Origin: Hermatobates lingyangjiaoensis
Lineage: Eukaryota; Arthropoda; Insecta; Hemiptera; Hermatobatidae
DNA length: 64,000 bases
Assembly: GCA_026182355.1 (NCBI GenBank)
Contig: JAPFBL010000255.1
Coordinates: 124,001 to 188,000 of the forward strand
Direction: 5' to 3'
This document shows, in pieces, positions 56,994 through 64,000 of this stretch. The notes under the pieces are model-generated. The model was not told the origin of the DNA and did no database searches. It worked only from the letters and a program-made list of their open reading frames with translations. Positions within the stretch are counted from its first letter, which is position 1. The number at the start of each line of letters is the position of its first letter. A program made the translations under genes and the position numbers.

Positions 56994-57119
56994 TTAAGGT
57001 GACTCTAAAGTGTATCTTGAAAAACAATCGTCAACTAGAGAGTTTTTAATATCTTTAATATTTTCCACATCTACTTTTAGCCTCTTCAGCTCGTCTTTAT
57101 AAGCATTGATCTGCTGCGC
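56994..57119 (-). CDS. LAMC1: Laminin gamma last exon
   Basis: 126 nt, phase 0 to TAA (56996-56994), coding AQQINAYKDELKRLKVDVEN through SLVDDCFSRYTLESP. The terminal C.........P and E-x-P arrangement is the hallmark of gamma-1. Confidence 0.94.
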   Translation of the reverse strand, partial: AQQINAYKDELKRLKVDVENIKDIKNSLVDDCFSRYTLESP

Positions 57120-60100
57120 CTGCAAACAACGACAATGGAATTGTGCAAATTATTCATTACTTAAAACCTGTTTTAATATAAATAAAAACAAATTGTAACA
57201 GGAGTGTTTGAAAGTATGTCTGAATGTAGTAGAGGTTCACAAGTGAAAATGAGTATAAACATACACTATATCAAAAATATAAATACACAGATAATATGGA
57301 GGACCAGAGTTGCCTAGTGGCTTACGTGTTCACCTCTGGACTGGTAGATCCTGGGTTCGATACCTACTCTGGGATTCAGTTTATTTGTAAAAGTAGTTCT
57401 AGAGGGCATAGACGTGATAAGAGGACAGAGGTGTTTGTTCTATACATAGATAACATGAAGACCAGTCATCTATGCATTAAATGAGGCATCTATTTAATTA
57501 ATTCACATTGAAATATCTCTGTTATTTTATAAATGCAAACAATATAAAGAGATAAAAAACAAAGGGTTCATAGCATTAAATGAAATAAATACAAACAAAA
57601 TCAACACACATAAACGAGAAAATAAAAATTATTGTATACTACAGAGCCCAGTATGTTCCTCCATAGAAACTCTCAGTGCAACGTTTCTACTGTTAGGAGG
57701 AACTTGTCGCAGAATTTGCAACATGTAGGAATTATGGAAGAGAGTCCGTGTTGTTGACATGGATGGCAGTGGTCACGTTCCAGTGGTTGTTGACGAACCC
57801 CCCCCCCCCCCCAATGTTCCTTCACCTTGTCGTGGTGGGGGGGCTTAACACGCCTGGGTTGTTATTCCCTCTTGGCGTGAACTAAGAAAGGCACAACCTG
57901 GGAGGGATGCTAGCCTGGGCCGGCTAGCCATTGAGCCCACTGTCACTGATCTCTTTCACCGTTTTGGCATAACAGCGGCTTTAGCCGCTACTTTAGGGTT
58001 CTTGATTTTGGGCTGGTGTCCGCGGGTGGAAAGTCCGTTCAGGAGCTGGATTCCATACTCCTCATTTTTCTTCCAGTTTGCACCTGCTTTAAGACTTTTT
58101 CCTCGTCCCCAGTCAGGCCTATGATTTGTTCGGGCGAGGTTGGTTGCGGTGGACTTAGGTTTGCCAAGCCTGTCGCAATGCGGTTATCGTCTGAATGCTT
58201 CTCCTGCCTTTCTCTTATACATTCTTTTGTAATCTCTGACTCCTTCTCTAAGTTACGTATTCATTGTTATACCTCAACTCCCTATTAACAGTTACTCTTG
58301 TTGTTTCTCTTTTCATGTTTTCCCCTGTGATTCTTGATGATCTCTTTAATCAATTACCATCAGTCTCCCAGAGACTATCATACTTAAGTTTTGTAGCTTT
58401 TGTTGATGTAGGCTGTGGAAGCCCTCCTCTGCGAGGTCCCCTTGGGTACTTAATCAGGACTTTCTCCTTTTGTCTCATTTGTGAGGAAACCTCCCCAAGT
58501 TTAAAATTTAATTAGGAGAATATACCTTTAATTATTATTTTATTTAATGTTAAAGTTCTCCATCCCTTATTTCATTATCCGTTTTTCTACTTCCCTTAAT
58601 TATTTTTTATGTTAGGTTTTAATGTTTATTTTTCACCTCTTTCTTAATTTATTTTAAGAATAATTCTTTTTTCTCCTCATTCTCTGAGCAGACGCATGAC
58701 ATCACTGTTGGTCCTTAAACGATGCTTTTCGAGTTTGCTCATATTCTTTTTTCTCTCCTAATGTGGGATGAACCTTCATATATAAAACGTATTGAAAAAT
58801 ACATCCTACTTAAAATGATATTTATTATCTGGTGTATGTAAGCTGTGGAATGAATATCCACAACACAGTTTTCTGAAGACCGCTAAATATTGAAAGTCTT
58901 AGCAAACTACATATATATGAAAAAGAGATATTTTAAATATGGTAGAATTACCTGCTCTCTTTTAGCCTTAGAAAGTCGGTCAATATAAACAGTGAAGTTG
59001 GAGTTATTCAGTTCATTTTCAGCTTGCACAAGCCTCTTTTCTAGATGTTCAAGATTTGAGTCATCTGTAACATTAAACAGTTTTTTCGATATGAAATAAC
59101 ACAAGTTAGTTTGCATTAAACAATTTAAACTTCATGTTTGAATTATGATACAGAGCAGCGATGGTGGCAGAACCTTCGGTTTACCCTTTTGATTACGTAG
59201 GACACAACACAAGAACCAACTCATTTTTTTAAGCCTTACAATTATTTTTCTAAATGAGGAAGAGGCTCTGAGAATTAACATTAATTTAATTCTTTTCCAT
59301 TTTAATATGTGCAGTAATTGATGTTGACCTTGAATTTAATGTTTTTAGTGATGAATAACTTATCATCACTATTTTCCTAATTACCTTTTAAATTTTTACA
59401 TTCTTACAATTAATTCTATAGTGTATTGATAATATATTGAAATGTTGGACGATTTTAAATTTGCTAATTGATGAGAAAAGTTTTTTCATGAATTAAAATT
59501 TTTATTTGTTTATTAAAGCATATGGGGGGAAAACAAAACCGAGAAACCGAAGAGGCGATTGTGTTGTTGCACCAAAGAAATGCGGAAGCGAGCTATTAAG
59601 AGCCATAAAAACTGAATTGACTACCAATTCAAATAATGTACGATAATTGATCTAGAACTCTCAAGCAGTCTCACTGCCACAAAATGGCAACCTTCACAAG
59701 GCACTTTGATTCAAAAGCTATATTCAAAAGTACTGGAACAGACGCACCACTAAAGCAATGAAATATATATCATTAACACTGGACTTATCGGAAATCCAAC
59801 CTTGCAGAAATATCAGGTGTAATAAAATAAACGTTGATATTCGGCATGAAAGTGCAAATGGGAATAGAGAAAATTCAATGATATCGGAAAACACGTACAC
59901 AAGTCGAGGAGGTGGTAGAAAAGAGTGTATACAAAGCCAATTGAAAACATACATAAAACCACCAGAAACTACAATATCACCGACGAACAAAACTGATGTA
60001 TTCAAAAACCTCCTACTTCTAAACTCGTACCCAATAAATTCCTACCTCGTGAAAAAGTGAAAGTCTATACATAAAACTTAGAGTGGTAACTCCAGAAATC

Positions 60101-63100
60101 CTCTTAAAAAATTTTCCAACAGGTGACTCGATAAAATTTTTCCTGAGAGTCCGTCAACTCCACGATCTGGAGGATTATTGGTTATTTTTATTGACATAAG
60201 AGTCGGTTTAGTCACTCCGAAAGTAACTGTGTGAAGTTGCTGCGAAGCAGCTAATCATTTGGCATCGTGTATCAATGTGTAGGTCAATATGTTCCTTCAT
60301 TGACTCTCAAGCCTTTATTAAGGACTATCAAGAAACTCGAACAAAAGGTGAATCCGGATAATAGAATTTACGGTTCATTGAAAGGAATCACTACAATCGA
60401 ATGGTAGTGAATTCAGAGTCATTTTTCCATCTAAAAGAACACAACAAAACACGGCAAACCAACACTCCCTCCCTGCAGTACGCATCCGTAATTGATGCAT
60501 CTCTTAAGAAATTTTATACCGCCAATCCTTACAATGAAGCTATAGGAAAAGCTGTCAGGCTGTCGTTTCACGACCGACTCCCCATCATCCACCCTGAGCG
60601 GTGAGCTTCAAGGATTTTCACAAAGAAATGATCACATTTTCTGCCAGTCCATCTGTCCCCAGTTGATTAGCTCACGCCATCTACCCACTCTCTATGCAAA
60701 CACACATTAGTGGAGGCTCACCTCGGTTACTGTTCCCGTTTAGCTGAAGTTTTTAGTAACGGACAATAAAAATGCATACTAATATGAATGGCCAAAGTAC
60801 CATGCGTTGCCTAGTAGCAGGAATATTAAATTCTTCGACTTGTATTTTACCTATTTCCACCATGTCACTCTTCATGTGTTTCTTTATCTCTTCCACTGCT
60901 GAAAAAGCTGATTTTATTTTTTCAGTTGCTTCTGTAACTGTTCTATCAGCCTGAGCTACTCTCTCCATTGCCTGAAATAACAACATTTATTTAATAATTA
61001 TTCAGATTTATTTTATATAATTTTTTAAACGTTGAGGCGAACTACTCTATTCCAATAAAATAACTCATTAAATTTATAGTCATTTGTCATAAAATATATA
61101 AGTACAAACACAATTTATTATACTCAAGTAATATTTAGAATTATGTTATACTATGAATTAGGCATTTAATATCACCTACCGCCTGAATAAATGGAAGATT
61201 TAAAAACTGCTTCTCTTTCGTATTGAAGGACTTTGTGGCCGCATTCACTTCCTGTTCCATTCGTACAGCATTATCATGGACTTCTGCAGCTTGTATTTTG
61301 GTTGCATTTGCTTTACTACGAATATCATCTGCCTTCTACAATAAAATACAAATCTGTAATAGTCTTCACTCAACTTGACTGTAAGTAAACCCATAAAAAA
61401 GAAATAAACAACTATCAATTTACTGAACTCATTTAAATTTTAATGTGACCACTATCATTTTACCAGTTATAATGAAAATATCTTGGTATGATTGTTTAGA
61501 GCAAAAGGGTTAATACTAGGAAGGAATGGAAAATCTGATTTACAGTTGGTATCTGACTTACGACTACCCCTACTTAAGACGGGTAAGACGTCTCAGCCGA
61601 TATAGAAAGTAAGATAATATCATCTAAAATACCGTATTAAAATAACATACTAAGATAAAATGAAACCGGTCGTAAGTCGAATACGACCTGTACTATTATT
61701 CAATTACGAAAATAAGCAAAATGATTAACATTATTTAAATTTTATGATCAATAAAATAGCTAATGATAAAATCAGAAAAGATTCATAACTAGTAAGTTTG
61801 ATTTGTAATAATCGCTAAAAGATTTAATTAATAAAATTGCCAATGCTACTGGAACAAATAATAGTGATATACCATAATCTCATGGATTATCAATGAGCAG
61901 TAGAATTTCGGTAATTTGATTTGGTTATCATTATAATTATTTGAAAAGTATAAAATGAAAATATGAAATGTTTCAATTTATAATTTCACTGATTACTATT
62001 ATCATTATAATTATAAAGGTGAATTTACTTTTTATAAATTATTTATTTTAAACTCTCAAATTTCATTCAAATTAAGTTAAACAAAGTCACCATAAGGGAC
62101 AACCATAAAAGGTTTCCTTTTGGTGTTATATTGTAATAAATTAAAATTTATAAAATTCCCATCAAACTGAATTCTTAAATGGCAGAATAAACGTGAACTT
62201 TTAGTTCCTATAATAACCAGAAAAATGGAAAAGTCAGTAGTTAAATATGATCACCCATAAAGTACATTATCCATTATGTAATTTTGTTAAAAAAAGTGAA
62301 AATATACAAATTACGTTAAGATTTGACAAATGGTGTAACTATTAAGTTGTATTTACAAATTATGTAGAGACAAATACATACCTACTCATCCATCCAACTA
62401 TAATACTACAATAACATACTATAATGAACTCAGAGAGCCTCAAAAACGTATAAATCAGTGAAAATTCGGAAATTAATTTATTTTTCATGATAATTATACT
62501 TTACTTTTAGTATACAGTAAAGTAATATTACTATAAAAGTTAATTATACAACCAGCTTTTTTTTACAAACCATCCTGTTTCGTTTTTAACAATTTTACAA
62601 AATGTCGGATTCCATTGTAATTAGATTATGATTGATAATGGGTCTATATTTAACTTATGAAATACATTTCGGAATGCAGAAAGAAAAATTGAACTTCATT
62701 TTGATAAGCACCATTTTTTTAATAAATTTGGTTGACTGGGTTCATGAGATAAAAAAAGTATTATAACAAAAGTAATTAATTATTATTAATATTTATTTCA
62801 TTATTTTAGTAAAAGGATTACCTGTTTCTAAAAGTGCGAGCTGATTTAATTGTTAAATTATTACGATTAGCTTTAGAGTGCTTATTTTAGATTCGAGATT
62901 GATTATTTTGAACCTGAATTTTGATTCCCACCATTACCTCAGGATCAAGAGGATTACTTACGTTCGAAGCCGGTATGGCGAACTGAATCAAAGTTGCATT
63001 CACTCGTTCCTGAGCCTGTTTGGCATGACTTTCGGCTCCCTCTAACGCTTGCTGGGCCCTGTCAGTTTTTTCTTGTGCTTCTTCTAATAATGTTTCAATA

Positions 63101-63164
63101 TTAGGAATTTGTTCTAATGCTTTTTCTGCTTTTTGTTTCCTTTCTTGAACTTGTTGATCAAAAT
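56994..63164 (-). CDS. LAMC1: Laminin subunit gamma-1 type, C-terminal coiled coil (gene span)
   Basis: Laminins are secreted heterotrimers of basement membranes; alpha, beta and gamma chains join through a long coiled coil. Five exons here encode the last 239 residues, all heptad-rich: IPNIETLLEEAQEKTDRAQQ, then AESHAKQAQERVNATL and so on. The end reads DDCFSRYTLESP. A Cys ten residues from the end matches the Cys that bonds the gamma-1 chain to beta. Glu at the third position from the end matches the residue needed for integrin binding in gamma-1. No C-terminal globular domain follows, as expected for gamma and not alpha chains. The rest of the gene lies right of the window. N-glycosylation sequons occur (NAT, NFT). 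Confidence 0.92.
57303..57480 (+). mobile_element. tRNA-derived SINE (second type)
   Basis: CCAGAG (57304) pairs with CTCTGG (57367). Box A is TTGCCTAGTGGCTTACG and box B is GGGTTCGATACC. The body keeps TAGAGGGCATAGACGTGATA and ACCAGTCATCTATGCATTAA. It lies in a laminin intron. The open frame of 62 codons is incidental. Confidence 0.75.
57800..58520 (+). mobile_element. Retroelement 5' region, GC-rich, unclassified
   Basis: A poly-C run (57800-57814) is followed by CACCTTGTCGTGGTGGGG and GC-rich sequence with short open frames but no recognised domain. CACCTTGTCGTGGTGG-type starts are common in arthropod and mollusc non-LTR elements. The part at 58405-58445 resembles 53735-53775 (GATGTAGG, GGAAGC, GCG.GGTCC), so this is a dispersed repeat. 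Confidence 0.5.
58868..58902 (+). repeat. Degenerate PLE-type motif
   Basis: CTGAAGACCGCTAAATATTG followed by AAAGTCTTAG follows the family II layout with a broken stem II. Not likely functional. Confidence 0.4.
58952..59064 (-). CDS. LAMC1: Laminin gamma exon
   Basis: 113 nt, phase 1 to 0, coding DSNLEHLEKRLVQAENELNN through SKAKREQ. The acceptor is TTACAG and the donor GTAATT. It corresponds to the SDLDRKVSDLENE part of LAMC1. Confidence 0.92.
59520..60660 (+). other. Unidentified insertion in laminin intron
   Basis: This stretch differs from its surroundings: A- and C-rich on the plus strand, with several partly open frames. Examples are KYISLTLDLSEIQPCRNIRC at 59761 and ASVIDASLKKFYTANPYNEA then IGKAVRLSFHDRLPIIHPE up to 60600. 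I recognise no domain. It is probably a decayed mobile or viral-type insert. No termini were found. Confidence 0.4.
60851..60971 (-). CDS. LAMC1: Laminin gamma exon
   Basis: 121 nt, phase 0 to 1, coding AMERVAQADRTVTEATEKIK through SDMVEI, then a split Asp codon completed by the next exon. Confidence 0.9.
61180..61335 (-). CDS. LAMC1: Laminin gamma exon
   Basis: 156 nt, phase 0 to 0, coding KADDIRSKANATKIQAAEVH through FLNLPFIQA. Coiled-coil sequence. The donor is GTAGGT. Confidence 0.88.
61336..62961 (-). other. Laminin intron, 1.6 kb
   Basis: AT-rich sequence with no exon, repeat or ORF that I can identify. Confidence 0.6.
62962..63164 (-). CDS. LAMC1: Laminin gamma exon (penultimate coil segments)
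   Basis: 203 nt, phase 1 to 0, coding FDQQVQERKQKAEKALEQIP through IPASN. It resembles the LAMC1 stretch around VPAIN..I.EANEKTREAQQAL. The acceptor is TTTTAG and the donor GTAAGT. Confidence 0.9.
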
Positions 63165-63482
63165 CTAAAACAAAGTATTACCCCTAATAATAATTTATAT
63201 AAAGGTGCAAATGTCGTCCATCTTTATTTCCGTTGAAATAGTTTCTCAAGTGATTGGTGAGGGTGAAAGAACTTTACTTAGAAATCTTAGTGCTGGACTT
63301 AGTATTTCTCATTTGTTAGTATTTGGATTGATACGTCTACTAATCCAAATAGACGTATTAAAAAAAATCACTTACAGTAACCAATATATTTTGATCCACA
63401 GTTCGTCGTCAATCACATATGTAAATTATAAACAGCCACAACACACTCATATATATTTGTTTAAAACTAGGTTTTGACTCAC

Positions 63483-63498
63483 CTACTTGAGAGAATAT
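63483..63498 (-). CDS. LAMC1: Possible laminin microexon
   Basis: Minus strand: CAG, then 16 nt coding IFSQV plus G, then GTGAGT. The phase (0 to 1) fits the next exon, giving IFSQVDFDQQV. The acceptor lacks a polypyrimidine tract. In-frame upstream sequence (NELKQ) also looks coil-like but has no acceptor. The donor is convincing; the 5' border is not. Confidence 0.35.
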
Positions 63499-63585
63499 CT
63501 GTTTCAATTCATTTTACGTTCTGATATTTTTCTGATGACTAACTGTTATTTGAAATATCCATTGAAAGTGTTTTACATTATAAAA

Positions 63586-63900
63586 TGTAGGGTAAAAAGT
63601 TAATGAATGGTCTCCACATATAAAATTAATGGTATAAACAATGCGTTTCGAACATGTAGTGTTCTTCCTCAGGCACTAATTAAAAAATACAATGACACCA
63701 ATTTTTATATGTGGAGACCATTTCATTAACTTTTTACCCTACAATGAGTAAATACCACATAATAAGTGATTGCACTAAGCTAGAATTATAAAATGTGTTT
63801 GAGTTATTTTCAGTTTGAGAAAAGAAAAACTTTCCATATATATAATATATATATAGTGCCTGAGGAAGAACACTACATGTTCGAAACGCATTGTTTATAC
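63586..63900. mobile_element. PLE-type 3' ends, family VI, inverted
   Basis: 63586-63675 holds a minus copy (CGTTTCGAACATGTAGTGTT) and 63855-63900 a plus copy (CTGAGGAAGAACACTACATG, then TTCGAAACGCATTG). Between them, 63706-63752 is the reverse complement of 63586-63622 (GTGGAGACCATTTCATTAAC). The tail AATGAGTAAATACCACA is shared with the palindrome at 35564. Confidence 0.75.
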
Positions 63901-63941
63901 CATTAAACAGTAGCAGTTTGCTTCTCAACGCGAGTACTTCG

Positions 63942-63984
63942 CACTTCTTCCCGATGACGACGGATGTCGAAATATCGAAGTGAG
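63942..63984 (+). ncRNA. Hammerhead-like motif, family V
   Basis: CTTC before the core and GAAG after the cleavage position form a perfect 4-bp stem I. Core CCGATGA plus C, stem II GAC/GTC around GGAT, GAAA, palindrome ATAT, C. It lies near the window edge, so what follows cannot be seen. Confidence 0.5.
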
Positions 63985-64000
63985 TTCTGTAGTGTCTTTC

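Noticed and set aside
57800..57814. Poly-C run as a regulatory site
   Set aside because: It sits at the edge of a retroelement-like sequence and may be a homopolymer artefact.

Overview
The window is AT-rich nuclear DNA from an animal, most likely an arthropod. The signs are long introns with GT/AG splice sites, a WNK kinase / GEN resolvase / laminin gamma gene set, and a repeat fauna of Penelope-like elements (PLEs), mariners, hAT MITEs, tRNA-derived SINEs and a Ty3/gypsy remnant. I cannot name the species; a chelicerate or an insect would both fit. No bacterial-type operons, CRISPR arrays or rRNA genes are visible.

Three protein genes are present as exons. (1) Positions 1713-43254 (+) hold the C-terminal part of a WNK kinase in 22 exons; the kinase domain lies left of the window. 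It opens with a 4.36-kb exon coding a Gln/Ser/Pro-rich disordered region built from dozens of degenerate RISQVQ units. Then come the second CCT-like domain, two RKISRFxV docking motifs for SPAK/OSR1-type kinases and a C-terminal coiled coil. All splice phases agree except in the exon at 31125-31306, which carries one surplus base. (2) Positions 52733-44836 (-) hold a complete or nearly complete GEN1/Yen1-family Holliday-junction resolvase in 8 exons. It is convergent with WNK and has all expected acidic catalytic residues. (3) Positions 63164-56994 (-) hold the C-terminal coiled coil of a laminin gamma-1-type chain, including the terminal Cys and the Glu at the third position from the end. Its 5' part lies right of the window.

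The introns and intergenic DNA are dominated by mobile elements. WNK introns hold a head-to-head mariner derivative (12500-13237), decayed mariners (about 20.4-21.9 kb), a SINE (29607-29897), a hAT MITE interrupted by a mariner (37261-38813) and a hAT MITE with perfect 8-bp target-site duplications (40295-40746). From 47 to 56 kb, in a GEN intron and the GEN-laminin interval, lies a cluster of PLE pieces: GIY-YIG endonuclease fragments, repeated N-terminal modules and many 3' ends.

The most interesting signal is a small structured motif in those PLE 3' ends, found at about 20 sites in several sequence families. It reads CUGANGA + one extra base + hairpin + GAAA + a short palindrome, with complementary flanks. 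That is the layout of a type I hammerhead ribozyme with a dimerising stem III. Hairpin sequences differ between families but pairing is kept. Many copies sit in near-perfect inverted pairs.
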